From NCBI RefSeq assembly GCF_003333265.1, contig NZ_QOLB01000137.1, forward strand, positions 29,449-93,448: a stretch of DNA of 64,000 nucleotides, in the 5' to 3' direction. A program made the position numbers and the translations under genes. Source of the stretch: Candidatus Halocynthiibacter alkanivorans. Lineage in GTDB: Bacteria; Pseudomonadota; Alphaproteobacteria; Rhodobacterales; Rhodobacteraceae. The notes beneath the pieces are model-generated. The model was not told where the DNA came from and did no database searches. It saw only the letters and a program-made list of their open reading frames with translations. Below, piece after piece: positions 18,427 to 27,570 of the stretch. Within the stretch, counting starts at the first letter, position 1. Every line of letters begins with the position of its first letter.

Positions 18427-19061
18427 GTGAGAGTGAAGAACAAAGCCTGTTTGAAGCGCCACCGGTCGGGGACCAGGAGCGCATGGTTGAAGCGATCCTG
18501 TTTGCCAGCAAAGAGGCGGTGACAGTGGCCGATCTGAACGCCCGTATGCCCCATGGGGCGGACGCTGCGGTGGCGCTGCAACATCTGCGCAAACGTTATG
18601 AGGGCCGGGGCGTCCGGCTGTGCCGGGTGGGCGACAGCTGGGCGATCCGCACCGCGCCTGACCTTGGTTTTCTGATGCAACGGGAAACAGTGGAACACCG
18701 CAAATTGTCACGCGCCGCGATCGAAACCCTGGCAATTGTCGCCTATCACCAACCGGTCACCCGTGCCGAGATCGAAGAAATCCGCGGGGTTTCTGTATCG
18801 CGCGGCACTGTGGATCTGCTGATCGATCTGGAGTGGATCCGCTTTGGACGCCGGCGTATGACACCGGGCCGCCCGGTGACTTTTGTGGTGACGGCCGAGT
18901 TCCTCGACCACTTTGGCCTTGAAAGCGCGCGCGACCTGCCAGGGCTGCGGGAATTGCGCGCCGCCGGCCTGCTGGAGAACCGGCCTGCGCCGGGATATGT
19001 CTCTGAGGAGGACGACCCGGAAAGCACGGATGAGCAGACAGATATGTTCGAAAGCGAATAA
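18423..19061 (+). CDS. scpB: Segregation and condensation protein B
   Basis: ScpB is the dimeric winged-helix (kite) partner of ScpA. The 212-residue protein shows the two winged-helix domains: MVEAILFASKEAVTVADL near residue 20, and AAIETLAIVAYHQPVTRAEI followed by EEIRGVSVSRGTVDLLIDL near residues 98-140. It ends in an acidic tail. The start overlaps scpA by four bases. A hairpin overlaps and follows its stop codon. Confidence 0.95.
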   Translation: MSESEEQSLFEAPPVGDQERMVEAILFASKEAVTVADLNARMPHGADAAVALQHLRKRYEGRGVRLCRVGDSWAIRTAPDLGFLMQRETVEHRKLSRAAIETLAIVAYHQPVTRAEIEEIRGVSVSRGTVDLLIDLEWIRFGRRRMTPGRPVTFVVTAEFLDHFGLESARDLPGLRELRAAGLLENRPAPGYVSEEDDPESTDEQTDMFESE

Positions 19062-19083
19062 TTGCTGCTTTTTTCAGCAATTT
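19060..19083 (+). terminator. Terminator-like hairpin at the end of scpB
   Basis: An eight-base perfect stem (AATTGCTG / CAGCAATT) with a T-rich loop begins at the scpB stop codon. Its downstream T-run is weak (TTCTGT), so efficiency is uncertain. Confidence 0.5.
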
Positions 19084-19456
19084 CTGTAATATTCCACCAA
19101 GTACCGGGGGAAATTGGATGCGGTATAATTTTATTTTAGGATTAGGTTTCAGGGTTTTGAAGGGGTTCCTCGTTAAACGTGGGGCAGGGGGTAAGACTTT
19201 GCAACAGAGCCGAACCGCAGAAAAGATTGCGAAAAACGCTCAGAAAACGCTCCGGTTGAGCCGTAGATTGTTTAAGTAGACCAGACATAGATACTTTGGG
19301 CTCAGATAGCCTAAGCTTTTTGATTTTATTCAGAAAATTGCGTGTACAGGCCATTTGCCAATGCGTAAAGAAATTTAAGGACCAGGATATTAGAATGCCC
19401 TTTGGTTGGGGGTAAATTGCGATTTTGGGGGATGAGATTTTGCCGGGGATGAGATT
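19062..19456. other. 395-base AT-rich intergenic region
   Basis: Base composition is clearly lower in GC than the flanking genes. No gene is supported; an open frame on the minus strand crosses into the diguanylate cyclase and has no family resemblance. It contains the scpB hairpin, T- and A-rich tracts likely to hold the promoter of the next gene, and a 17-bp direct repeat at its right end. Confidence 0.5.
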
Positions 19457-19459
19457 TTG
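19428..19459 (+). repeat. Two 15-base direct repeats with 17-bp period
   Basis: GGGGATGAGATTTTG occurs at 19428-19442 and again at 19445-19459. The second copy supplies the GGGG that is the best ribosome site for the diguanylate cyclase and overlaps its proposed TTG start. Confidence 0.7.
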
Positions 19460-20911
19460 GAACGTGGCGTGAATGGGAGCTGGTCGGTATCCTATCCTCT
19501 TGTCCGGCAAGTGCATTTGGTGCGTCAGAGCCTCGTCGTGGCTGTTCTGATTCTTTCCACAGTCGTCTGGGGGGAGTATATTCTGGGGTCCCTTCGCCAG
19601 AGCAGTGCTGTTGGATTGCGATTGGAAACCCACGGTCTGAGCCTGCTTGTCATAAGCATGCTGGCGCTGGCGCTGGTGAAATATAAGACCAACTGGCGGC
19701 TGTATTTTGTCACCCGGGTCCTGTCACTGTTATCTGTCATATTGATTCTTGCGGGCATAGAACTGCACCATGGGGGTAATATTCCCGTTGAGATTCAGGG
19801 CTGGTTCAGCAGTTGGATGCCGGACCACTCCCACAGTTCACCCTGGCTGACGCTGTCGACAGAAATTGCGCTGCTTTGCATCTCTCTTGGCATCCTGTTG
19901 CGCCACAAGGTGGTCGGCGCCGGGCTTGTTTCCGCCGCGCTGGCGCTCTGGCTGCCGCTCATCTCGCTGATCGGATATTCTTACGGGCACAATAGTTTCT
20001 TTGGAGCGATGTCGCCAACGTCGATTGTTTTGGTCGCACCGTTGGCGCTTGCCACATTGTCACTTTATGCTCATCACGGCTATGTACGCCCGTTCCTGAG
20101 CAACCGGGTATCGGGCCGGGTTTTGCGCACTCAGATCTTGTTGGCGATGCTGGTGCCCTGGGCTGTCGGCTTTCTTCTGTTGCGGGATGCCCACCCGGAA
20201 AGCCAGCAGACCGGGCCGCTGTTTGTCGCGCTGGTGACCTGGTTTATCTGGTTCATGGTCTACGCTTCCGCCAGAACGCTGGAGAAAATGGACCGCAATC
20301 GCCGCACGGCCGAGCGGCGCTATGCCCGCCAGGCTCTGTGTGATCCTCTGACCGGTGCCCGCAACCGTCGGGGCGCCTTGCTGGAAACACAAGTGGCGCT
20401 GGGGGATGCCCAGGCGGGTGGCAGTATCATGGCGCTGATCATGGTGGATCTGGATGAGTTCAAGAAGGTCAATGATCAGTTCGGTCATCAGGTCGGTGAT
20501 GAAGTGCTGGTCCGGGTCAGCCGGTTGCTGTCAAAATCTCTGCGCCCCACTGACATACTGGCCCGTTGGGGTGGGGAGGAGTTTCTGATCCTTTTGCCGG
20601 AAACCCGCCTGAATATGGCGGTGGAGATCGCTGAGCGGCTGCGCGCCACGCTGGAGAGTGACATGCGGCTTAATGCTGAGGGGGGCACGTTTGACATCAC
20701 CGCCTCCTTTGGTGTTGCCGAAGTGGGCCAGGGCGAAGTTGGCCTGTATGAAGGACTCATCTGTGCCGATCAGGCGCTGTACCGTGCCAAAGATCAGGGC
20801 CGCAATATGGTTGCAGAATTTGACGGGGTTGAAGCGGAGGACCTGCGCGAACAGCTTGAAGGCCAGGCGCGTGAGATGGCGGCGCGGGAGCCGCTGCCGT
20901 TCAGCGCCTGA
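19457..20911 (+). CDS. Membrane diguanylate cyclase (GGDEF)
   Basis: The 484-residue protein has a polytopic N-terminal half (about eight hydrophobic segments between residues 22 and 280) and a C-terminal GGDEF domain that makes cyclic di-GMP from two GTP. The active site reads GGEEF at residues 372-376. An inhibitory I-site RPTD (363-366) lies exactly five residues upstream, so product feedback is expected. LTGARNRRG and MVDLDEFKKVNDQFGH are intact, so the enzyme should be active. The membrane region may be a MASE-type sensor, but I cannot name the ligand. Start is uncertain: TTG at 19457 has a GGGG site; GTG at 19469 is an alternative. There is no EAL domain. Confidence 0.9.
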   Translation: MERGVNGSWSVSYPLVRQVHLVRQSLVVAVLILSTVVWGEYILGSLRQSSAVGLRLETHGLSLLVISMLALALVKYKTNWRLYFVTRVLSLLSVILILAGIELHHGGNIPVEIQGWFSSWMPDHSHSSPWLTLSTEIALLCISLGILLRHKVVGAGLVSAALALWLPLISLIGYSYGHNSFFGAMSPTSIVLVAPLALATLSLYAHHGYVRPFLSNRVSGRVLRTQILLAMLVPWAVGFLLLRDAHPESQQTGPLFVALVTWFIWFMVYASARTLEKMDRNRRTAERRYARQALCDPLTGARNRRGALLETQVALGDAQAGGSIMALIMVDLDEFKKVNDQFGHQVGDEVLVRVSRLLSKSLRPTDILARWGGEEFLILLPETRLNMAVEIAERLRATLESDMRLNAEGGTFDITASFGVAEVGQGEVGLYEGLICADQALYRAKDQGRNMVAEFDGVEAEDLREQLEGQAREMAAREPLPFSA

Positions 20912-20936
20912 GCGGCGGCCAGGCCGCCCGCCGCTA

Positions 20937-22016
20937 TCAGCGGAAATGTTTCGACAGTTTCAATCCCTGGCCCTGGTAGTTTGACGATATACCGGCGCCA
21001 TAGAGTGTTTCAGGCTCCGCAGCCATCTGCTCATACACCAGCCGGCCGACAACCTGCCCGTGTTCCAGCACAAAAGGCGCCTCGTGGCAGCGCACCTCCA
21101 GCACGCCGCGTGAGCCGGTGCCACCGGCGGCACCATGGCCGAAACCAGGGTCAAAAAAGCCAGCATAATGGACGCGGAACTCGCCGACCATCGCCAGATA
21201 GGGCGCCATTTCTGCCGCATATTGCGGCGGGATATGCACCGCTTCCCGGCTGACCAGAATATAAAATGCGCCGGGATCCAGGATGATTCGCCCCTCGGTG
21301 CTGTGGATGGGTTCCCAGTACTCTGCCGGGTCATAATGGGCGATACGGTCCAGATCGATCACCCCGGTGTGGGGCTTGGCGCGATAGCCGACAAGCGTGC
21401 CTTCGCTGGGGGAGAGATCCACCGAAAAGCCCAGCCCGTCGGAAATCAATGCCTCTCCGGACACCAGGCGTTCGTCCGCGTGCAACTGCTTCAGCTCGGC
21501 ATCTGACAGCACCGCCTGGCCCTGGCGAAAGCGGATCTGGTTAAGCCGCATGCCCGGGCGCACCAGCACGGAAAAACTGCGCGGGCAGATCTCGGCATAA
21601 AGCGGGCCGGTATAGCCTGGAGCGATACGGTCAAATTCAACGCCACCATCGGTGATGGTGCGGGTCAGAAGATCCAGCCGTCCGGTGGAGGATTTGGCAT
21701 TGGCCACCGCCTGGATTGTGTCTGGCAGATCCAGATGTTCCATCAGCGGCACCACGTAAACGCAGCCCTTTTCCAGCACAGCGCCAGCGCTCAGATCAAT
21801 GCGGTGCATTTCAAACTCAGCGAGGCGCTCGGCCACGGTGGCGCCTTCGCCGGTCAGGAAAGAGGCGCGCACCCGGTAAGCCACAGTGCCAAGGCGCAGG
21901 TCAAGGGAGGCCGGCTGGATCTGTGCTTCGGTGATGTCCGGGCTGCCGGTCAGTATGCCATCTGAAATCAGCTGTCTCAGAACCTGGCTGGGCAAAACGC
22001 CGGTCATTGCACTCAT
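20937..22016 (-). CDS. dcd: 2'-deoxycytidine 5'-triphosphate deaminase, two-domain type
   Basis: This enzyme deaminates dCTP to dUTP for thymidylate synthesis. The 359-residue product is nearly twice the length of E. coli Dcd (about 190) and corresponds to the tandem-domain form found in alphaproteobacteria. The N-terminal half carries IQPASLDLRLG (residues 33-43), AKSSTGRLDLLTRT and GYTGPLYAEI; the C-terminal half has a second dUTPase-like fold (FRVHYAGFFDPGFGHG, VLEVRCHEAPFVLEHGQ). It is convergent with the diguanylate cyclase gene. The tRNA-Pro gene and its terminator lie just upstream. Confidence 0.92.
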   Translation of the reverse strand: MSAMTGVLPSQVLRQLISDGILTGSPDITEAQIQPASLDLRLGTVAYRVRASFLTGEGATVAERLAEFEMHRIDLSAGAVLEKGCVYVVPLMEHLDLPDTIQAVANAKSSTGRLDLLTRTITDGGVEFDRIAPGYTGPLYAEICPRSFSVLVRPGMRLNQIRFRQGQAVLSDAELKQLHADERLVSGEALISDGLGFSVDLSPSEGTLVGYRAKPHTGVIDLDRIAHYDPAEYWEPIHSTEGRIILDPGAFYILVSREAVHIPPQYAAEMAPYLAMVGEFRVHYAGFFDPGFGHGAAGGTGSRGVLEVRCHEAPFVLEHGQVVGRLVYEQMAAEPETLYGAGISSNYQGQGLKLSKHFR

Positions 22017-22093
22017 CTTGTTTCTCCCTGACTGTTGTTCGTCAGCCTATGCGATTGGCGCCGAATTTACAGTGAAATCAGGGCGCTGGTTGC

Positions 22094-22124
22094 AAAAAAG
22101 CCCGCAACCATTGCTGGTGCGGGC
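22094..22124 (-). terminator. Terminator of tRNA-Pro (probably bidirectional)
   Basis: GCCCGCACCA and TGGTTGCGGGC form a stem with a four-base loop and one bulged base, followed on the minus strand by TTTTTT. It starts nine bases after the tRNA 3' end. The plus strand also has TTTTT after the stem. Confidence 0.82.
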
Positions 22125-22132
22125 GTTTTTGT

Positions 22133-22209
22133 TGGTCGGGCTAGCAGGACTCGAACCTGCGACCTTCCGTCCCCCAGACGGACGCGCTACCAGACTGCGC
22201 TATAGCCCG
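22133..22209 (-). tRNA. tRNA-Pro (anticodon GGG)
   Basis: The 77-base gene folds as a full cloverleaf. The acceptor stem is CGGGCTA/TAGCCCG, the anticodon stem TCCGT/ACGGA encloses the loop CTGGGGG (anticodon GGG, reading CCC and CCU), and the T arm contains GGTTCGAGTCC. The 3' CCA is encoded. An intrinsic terminator follows. Confidence 0.97.
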
Positions 22210-22319
22210 ACGTGAGAGTGTTCATACTATCTTTTGGGTCAGCTGCAAGAGAGGAATCGAAATCGGTGGCAGAAATTTCCGGCTGCTCGGCGCTCCGGCC
22301 TCAAATATTTGCCCGGGGC

Positions 22320-23906
22320 TTACAGCCGTTCGCGCAGTGATCTCAACCGGTGGTAAATTTTGCTGACCTGCTGGCGTGACGCCGAGAGATCCGGCTTGCG
22401 ACGCAGAGAGGCAAGCACACCGCTCTCAGAGACAAAAGTAAGATCGTCGTCCAGTGGATCCGACTGATTTGCGTCACCGGTTGATGTCGCAAGCACCAGA
22501 TGTGGCAGATCACCGCCGGTTTTTGGCTCTGGCGCCGGGGCTGTGATCGGAGTCGTCGTCATTTCGGGCAGGAGGGCGGCTGCTTCCGGCTCTGAAAAAT
22601 CTGCATCGGAAACGGTCACTTCGACAGCAGGCGCGTCGGCAACCGGCGTTTCGGAATAGGGCGTTTCAGCAACAGGGTCTGCGACAAACGGCGCTTCTGC
22701 CGGTACCGGTTCAGTCCCGGGCAGGTCACTGGTGGGCACCGCAACACCCGGGGCGGAAAACTCCGGGATGTCATCTGCAGCGGCATCTGCAGCCGCGTCG
22801 GTGTCAAAGTCGGCAAAACCTTTCAAATCCGGGCCGCTGTCTGCAACGCTGTCAGCATCTGAGGTCGCAGTCTCTGCTGCCACCGCTGTGAATTCGTCAG
22901 CGGCGCTCGCTTCTGCTGCGGATGGCAGGACGACGTCAACAGGCGCGTCGCGGGCCTCTGACGCGCTCGCCAGCTCTGGCGTCTCCACTGGGGGTGGTGA
23001 TAGGTCTTCCCCTGTGCCTGGTTCATTATCCTGGATTTCAGTGGCGTCAATAAATGGCGTATCCGGTTCCGGAGCGGGGATCCCGGTTTCCGGGGCTGGT
23101 ATCTCAAACGCTGTGTCAGGCTGCGCAGTCTCTTCCGCGGGCTCTTCTGAGGGCAACGAAGGGGCAGGGGCCAGATCCATGTCGCTCTGAACTAGCTCTT
23201 CGCCTGCAATCCATGCTGAGTTGTCCGCTGCTGCGTCGCCTGGTACCGGGGCACCTGGCGCAGCATCTGCCGGTGCCGTGGCGTCAAATTCCGGCGCGCC
23301 TTCAGCGACCGGAGAGAGGGGTGCGACAGGCTTTGTCTGAAGACCTGAGTCGACCGGCTCAAGACTGATGTCAGATACCGGAGGGATGCCGGTCGCCTTG
23401 CCAGGATCGTAACTCCGACCGGCGGTGCCAGAATCGTTCTCATCCGCGTCAACACCGGTTTCAGACGCCAGGATGCTGTCGCCCGGTGTTTCCTGGCCGG
23501 GGTCTTTTGCCGCCAGGCTTTCCTCGTCGGGCCGTTGCATCCTCACAACATTGTCCACAACCGGCTCCAGTGGCACGTCTTCGGCCATCGGTGCCTCAGG
23601 CACGACGTCAGCGGTGCTCTCCAGATCCGGATCCAGTGCGGTGGACAGGGCGGAGACATATTTTACCCCCTCTTCGCGCAGCAGTTTCTGCACGCCGCGG
23701 ATGGTCATGCCATTCTCATGCAGCAGCTTCTTGATACCCCCCAGAAGCCGCATATCGGCCGGTCGGTAATAGCGTCGCCCACCGGCCCGCTTCACCGGTT
23801 TGATCTGGGTAAACCGGCTTTCCCAGAAGCGCAGTACATGCGCAGGGGTTTCGAGCCATTCAGCGACTTCGCTGATGGTACGGAAGGCCTCTTTGGATTT
23901 ATCCAT
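22320..23906 (-). CDS. MerR-family regulator with long acidic tail
   Basis: Residues 8-75 form a MerR winged-helix domain ([20 protein letters not shown], then [20 protein letters not shown]) with [20 protein letters not shown] following. The remaining 430 or so residues are Ala/Pro/Glu/Asp-rich, of low complexity and probably disordered (repeats such as [16 protein letters not shown]), ending in a short basic helix ([12 protein letters not shown]). Ordinary MerR proteins are 110-280 residues, so at 528 this is very long. A MerR gene directly after ihfA is typical of alphaproteobacteria. No effector-binding Cys cluster is seen. Target genes are unknown. Confidence 0.88.
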   Translation of the reverse strand: MDKSKEAFRTISEVAEWLETPAHVLRFWESRFTQIKPVKRAGGRRYYRPADMRLLGGIKKLLHENGMTIRGVQKLLREEGVKYVSALSTALDPDLESTADVVPEAPMAEDVPLEPVVDNVVRMQRPDEESLAAKDPGQETPGDSILASETGVDADENDSGTAGRSYDPGKATGIPPVSDISLEPVDSGLQTKPVAPLSPVAEGAPEFDATAPADAAPGAPVPGDAAADNSAWIAGEELVQSDMDLAPAPSLPSEEPAEETAQPDTAFEIPAPETGIPAPEPDTPFIDATEIQDNEPGTGEDLSPPPVETPELASASEARDAPVDVVLPSAAEASAADEFTAVAAETATSDADSVADSGPDLKGFADFDTDAAADAAADDIPEFSAPGVAVPTSDLPGTEPVPAEAPFVADPVAETPYSETPVADAPAVEVTVSDADFSEPEAAALLPEMTTTPITAPAPEPKTGGDLPHLVLATSTGDANQSDPLDDDLTFVSESGVLASLRRKPDLSASRQQVSKIYHRLRSLRERL

Positions 23907-23918
23907 GACGGCGTGACC

Positions 23919-24221
23919 TTATTTTTTGTTGCCGGCGGCCACACGGTCTTTCATCAGATGCGAAGGGCGGAACGTCAGGACTTTGCGCGGCAGGATCGGA
24001 ACTTCGTCGCCGGTCTTGGGATTGCGGCCGATCCGTGCCGCTTTGGCGCGGACGGAAAATGTCCCGAAGGACGAGATCTTCACGCTTTCGCCGGAGACCA
24101 GCGCGTCAGACATGTGTCCAAGCACGCTTTCAACCAGCTGCGCGGATTCATTGCGGCTCAGGCCGACCTCACGAAACACGGCCTCGCTGAGATCCATACG
24201 GGTCAAAGTTTTTTCGCTCAT
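23919..24221 (-). CDS. ihfA: Integration host factor, alpha subunit
   Basis: IhfA pairs with IhfB to bend DNA at specific sites in recombination, replication and sigma-54 transcription. The 100-residue protein has the DNABII signature [23 protein letters not shown] near residues 64-86, including the intercalating Pro in the beta-arm. The start at 24221 is preceded by GGGAGAAATC. The stop is 12 bases from the MerR gene start, so the two are co-transcribed; a 90-base gap separates it from fabH upstream. Confidence 0.95.
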   Translation of the reverse strand: MSEKTLTRMDLSEAVFREVGLSRNESAQLVESVLGHMSDALVSGESVKISSFGTFSVRAKAARIGRNPKTGDEVPILPRKVLTFRPSHLMKDRVAAGNKK

Positions 24222-24311
24222 GATTTCTCCCTTCACAGATTAGTGACAGTGTGGAACGCCGGTATTTCTAAGTCAACATCAACAGCTTGCGCCAAGGGTG
24301 CAGAGTGATGA

Positions 24312-25286
24312 TTACCAGCGTAAAACCACAGAACCCCAGGCCAGACCACCACCAATTGCTTCGGTGACGAGCAGATCGCCCGGTTTTATCTGGCCTTTGT
24401 CACGGCCGACAGACAGGGCCAGGGGAATCGATGCGGCAGAAGTATTGCCATGGTCCTGCACGGTGACCACAACCCGATCCATCGATACGCCCATTTTTTT
24501 GGCTGTGCCCTGGATGATGCGGATGTTGGCCTGATGCGGCACGATCCAATCGACATCGTCTGCGCCGAGCCCGGCTTTCTCCAGCGCGTGATGGGCCGTG
24601 GAGGCCAGTTTGCCAACCGCCTGGCGGAACAGCGGGTTGCCCTGCATACGCAGTTTGCCCGAAGTGCCGGTGCTGGAGACACCGCCGTCCACATAAAGCA
24701 TATCAAGATACTGGCCGTCTGAATTCAGGTCGGCCGACAGGATGCCGCGGTCGTCTGAACTGCCATCACCGTCACTGGCTTCCAGAATGACAGCGCCGGC
24801 ACCGTCGCCAAACAGCACACAGGTGGAGCGGTCGCTCCAGTCCATGATGCGGCTGAAGGTTTCAGCGCCAATGACCAGAACCCGTTTTGCCTGACCCGAC
24901 AGGATCAGCGCATTGGCGTTGGTCAGGGCAAAAACGAACCCGGCGCACACGGCCTGGACATCAAAACCAAAACCACGCTTCATGCCGAGCTTGTGCTGCA
25001 CCATAGTGGCGACAGACGGGAATGTCAGATCCGGAGTGGAGGTGGCCACAATGACAGCATCCAGATCATCGACGCTCATGCCGGCGTCTTTCAACGCAGC
25101 TGCGGAGGCGTTGACTGCGAGATCGGATGTGGTCTGGCCTTCGGCGGCAATGTGGCGGCGTTCGATGCCCGATCGGGTGCGGATCCATTCATCCGTTGTG
25201 TCCAGGCTTTCCTCAAACTCAGCGTTTTCTACAATACGCTCAGGAAGATAATGCCCGACGCCCCGGATAACCGATCGAATTGTCAT
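24312..25286 (-). CDS. fabH: 3-oxoacyl-ACP synthase III
   Basis: FabH condenses acetyl-CoA with malonyl-ACP to start fatty-acid synthesis. The 324-residue thiolase-fold enzyme has the complete Cys-His-Asn triad: Cys114 in AVCAGFVFAL, His251 in VPHQANIRI and Asn281 in HGNTSAASIP. Length is typical. Its ATG overlaps the plsX stop by four bases, placing it in the rpmF-plsX-fabH operon that couples ribosome and phospholipid synthesis. Confidence 0.97.
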   Translation of the reverse strand: MTIRSVIRGVGHYLPERIVENAEFEESLDTTDEWIRTRSGIERRHIAAEGQTTSDLAVNASAAALKDAGMSVDDLDAVIVATSTPDLTFPSVATMVQHKLGMKRGFGFDVQAVCAGFVFALTNANALILSGQAKRVLVIGAETFSRIMDWSDRSTCVLFGDGAGAVILEASDGDGSSDDRGILSADLNSDGQYLDMLYVDGGVSSTGTSGKLRMQGNPLFRQAVGKLASTAHHALEKAGLGADDVDWIVPHQANIRIIQGTAKKMGVSMDRVVVTVQDHGNTSAASIPLALSVGRDKGQIKPGDLLVTEAIGGGLAWGSVVLRW

Positions 25287-26389
25287 GTGTTTTCTGTGCC
25301 TTTTTCACCCGCAGAGGGCGCATCTTTACGCGAGGTCGCAGCAGATGCAACCCGTGCCGCCAGCCGGTCAGAAAATCCGGACTTTGCCAGGGTAAAGGAA
25401 AGTTTGATTGCGGCGGAGACACCAGTGGCATCGGCAGAGCCGTGGGACTTGACCACAGTGCCGTTCAGCCCGAGGAAAACGCCGCCGTTCACCCGGCGCG
25501 GATCGATCCGCCCGGACAGTCGTTTCAGCGATGGCAGCGCCAGAAGCGCGGCAAATTTGGACAGCAAGTTGGCCCGAAACGCCTGTTTGAGCAGATCCCC
25601 AACCAGCCTGGCGGTGCCCTCACCGGTCTTCAGGGCGATATTGCCGGTATAGCCGTCGGTCACAATCACATCGACCGAATCACCAGGGATATCGCCGCCT
25701 TCAACGAATCCGACAAATTCGAACTCACCGGCTTTGGCATTTTCAGAAATCAGATCATGGGCCAGCTTCAGTTCAGAGCGGCCTTTGTGTTCTTCGGTGC
25801 CGACATTCAACAGACCAATACGCGGTCGCGCCAGACCCAGACCATTGCGGGCATAAGAGGTGCCCATCATCGCATATTGCAGCAGGTCGTTTTCATCGGC
25901 GCGAATATCAGCACCAACATCAAGCATCACATTAAAGCCGCCCGGGTTCTGTGAGGGCCACAGGCAGGCGATGGCCGGACGGTTGACACCAGGAAGCTTG
26001 CGCAGACGGATCATCGACACCGCCATAAGCGCGCCGGTATTGCCACAGCTGACAATTGCATCGGCGTCGCCATTGCGCACTGCATCAACGGCGGACCACA
26101 TAGAAGTGCCCTTGCCACGTCGCATGACCTGACTGGGTTTGTCCTGCATCGAAACAATATCGTCACAATTGTGGATTTCACAGCGGCCCTGCAGCGATTT
26201 GTGCTGCGCCACCAGTGTCTTCAGTTCCGGTTCCGGACCATGAAGAAGAAACAGAATTTCAGAATTCTGCCTGGCAGAATGTGCACAGCCGGCGACAACA
26301 GTCGCCGGCCCCCGGTCGCCGCCCATGGCGTCAACCGAAATTGTAATGCGCCGGGCGCCCGTCTGTGTAGCTTGCGAACTCGCTGACAT
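25283..26389 (-). CDS. plsX: Phosphate acyltransferase PlsX
   Basis: PlsX makes acyl-phosphate from acyl-ACP for phosphatidic-acid synthesis. The 368-residue protein has the family opening ISVDAMGGDRGPATVV near residues 16-31, then CGNTGALMAVS and VGTEEHKG, and the C-terminal GGVFLGLNGTVVKSHGSAD. I chose the ATG at 26389, which leaves a 22-base gap to rpmF; an upstream extension would run into rpmF. The first 12 residues (MSASSQATQTGA) are a nonconserved tail, so a slightly later start is possible. Confidence 0.95.
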   Translation of the reverse strand: MSASSQATQTGARRITISVDAMGGDRGPATVVAGCAHSARQNSEILFLLHGPEPELKTLVAQHKSLQGRCEIHNCDDIVSMQDKPSQVMRRGKGTSMWSAVDAVRNGDADAIVSCGNTGALMAVSMIRLRKLPGVNRPAIACLWPSQNPGGFNVMLDVGADIRADENDLLQYAMMGTSYARNGLGLARPRIGLLNVGTEEHKGRSELKLAHDLISENAKAGEFEFVGFVEGGDIPGDSVDVIVTDGYTGNIALKTGEGTARLVGDLLKQAFRANLLSKFAALLALPSLKRLSGRIDPRRVNGGVFLGLNGTVVKSHGSADATGVSAAIKLSFTLAKSGFSDRLAARVASAATSRKDAPSAGEKGTENT

Positions 26390-26411
26390 ACCTGCGGGTG
26401 CCCCGGATAGC

Positions 26412-26618
26412 TTATGCTGCGTCTTCGTCGAGATCGGTCTCGTCAGCTTGTGCGACGACTTCACGATCGTCGTATTTGCCACAGGCGCCACAGACGTGGT
26501 GCGGACGCTTCAGCTCACCGCAGTTCGGGCATTCGGATGGGTTGCTGGCCACGAGTGCATCGTGGGAGCGGCGCATGTTGCGCTTGGAGCGTGTCTTTTT
26601 ATTCTTTTGGACGGCCAT
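26412..26618 (-). CDS. rpmF: 50S ribosomal protein L32
   Basis: The 68-residue protein begins with the characteristic [20 protein letters not shown] and carries a zinc-ribbon of two CxxC pairs (Cys30/Cys33 and Cys43/Cys46). An acidic C-terminal tail ([11 protein letters not shown]) is an alphaproteobacterial extension. It heads the rpmF-plsX-fabH operon, the conserved bacterial arrangement. Confidence 0.98.
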   Translation of the reverse strand: MAVQKNKKTRSKRNMRRSHDALVASNPSECPNCGELKRPHHVCGACGKYDDREVVAQADETDLDEDAA

Positions 26619-26925
26619 GTCTCAACCTTCGGCGTTCAGGGGGGCAGATGCCCCGTTATCTCTGGGTTACGGCGTCTGATGCGTTCACCGCGCCGAAGTT
26701 GAACCCAACTTGTACTCGAGCCCGGGAACATAGTCGGATTCCGGATCGGCGCAACCAGAATTCTGGTGCACCGGATATGACGGGCCTTTTGCGTGTTTGT
26801 GGCAGGTAATTCAAGGAAAAACCGCGCCCTTATACAAACCTTTATCAAAAAACATTGCAAACGCCAGTATTTGTTCGGAAATCAGAGCGCCAGCCGACCG
26901 CCGGGGCCGGCCGGGCCCGGCGATT
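26619..26925. other. 307-base region between yceD and rpmF
   Basis: No gene is supported here. The half near yceD is AT-rich on a GC-rich background and contains a promoter-like pair on the minus strand (26832-26860). The rest would be a roughly 200-base leader for rpmF, with an ACCAGAATTCTGGT palindrome at 26752-26765. Confidence 0.5.
26832..26860 (-). promoter_or_regulatory. Candidate promoter of the rpmF-plsX-fabH operon
   Basis: On the minus strand TTGCAA (26855-26860) and TTGTAT (26832-26837) are 17 bases apart in an AT-rich stretch, fitting a housekeeping promoter with an imperfect -10. The implied leader before rpmF is about 205 bases. Confidence 0.35.
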
Positions 26926-27489
26926 TTATTTTTCCTGCAACTTGTTGCGCAAAGCGGCCAGACCCGCAAATGGCTTGGTATCCTCATCGGTCATGGGCGT
27001 TACACCTTCTTTGCTGAAAGTGGCCTCGCTCATTTCCGCACCTTCTGCCCTCGGGTAATCCGGTATTGCCAGTTCCAGCGCTTCAATCATCACTTCGCCA
27101 AGATCAAGCCACGCGCCCAGGCGGTCTACCGAATCGTCATCGGGCATTTCGATTTCTTCGCCCTGCTCAGTGTCGTCTTCCGGAATCATTGCCAGATAGG
27201 TACGCAACATTTTTTCATCTATGCGGGTGCTGACTGGCGTGAGAGTGACCACACAGGGTTGGGTCACCGTAGCGCCCAGATCGGCCTTCAGTTGCCAGTC
27301 GGCCTTGCCACTGGCTTGCAGGGTACCCGTAAAACGCAGCTTTTTAAGCCCATGCAGCCCAAGTTCTCTGGCGATCGCCGCGCGCGTGGGCGCATCGGGG
27401 ATCAGCGAGAACTGAGTCGCAGTACGGTTGGGCAGATCGGCGATCCGCAGTGGATGTGCCCAGGCAAGGGGCGGGGTATTGGCGCTCAT
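26926..27489 (-). CDS. yceD: YceD/DUF177 family protein
   Basis: The 187-residue protein matches the DUF177 family, known from plants and E. coli to be needed for 23S rRNA accumulation and usually encoded next to rpmF. Visible family features are the mid-protein LGATVTQPCVVTLTPV, with its conserved Cys, and an acidic loop followed by LDLGEVMIEALELAIPDYPRAEGA. The start at 27489 is 81 bases from the divergent bamE start. It lies upstream of rpmF on the same strand, the usual pairing, though 307 bases separate them. Confidence 0.88.
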   Translation of the reverse strand: MSANTPPLAWAHPLRIADLPNRTATQFSLIPDAPTRAAIARELGLHGLKKLRFTGTLQASGKADWQLKADLGATVTQPCVVTLTPVSTRIDEKMLRTYLAMIPEDDTEQGEEIEMPDDDSVDRLGAWLDLGEVMIEALELAIPDYPRAEGAEMSEATFSKEGVTPMTDEDTKPFAGLAALRNKLQEK

Positions 27490-27570
27490 CGGTTGCGCTC
27501 CGTCTTGATCAGATGTGAAACCTTCTGTAAGCCGATACGAGGCAAGACCAGGCAAGGCAAGAGGGACAGT

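Noticed and set aside
19142..19633. 163-codon minus-strand frame across the AT-rich gap
   Set aside because: It overlaps the start of the diguanylate cyclase and has no signal, domain or family pattern.
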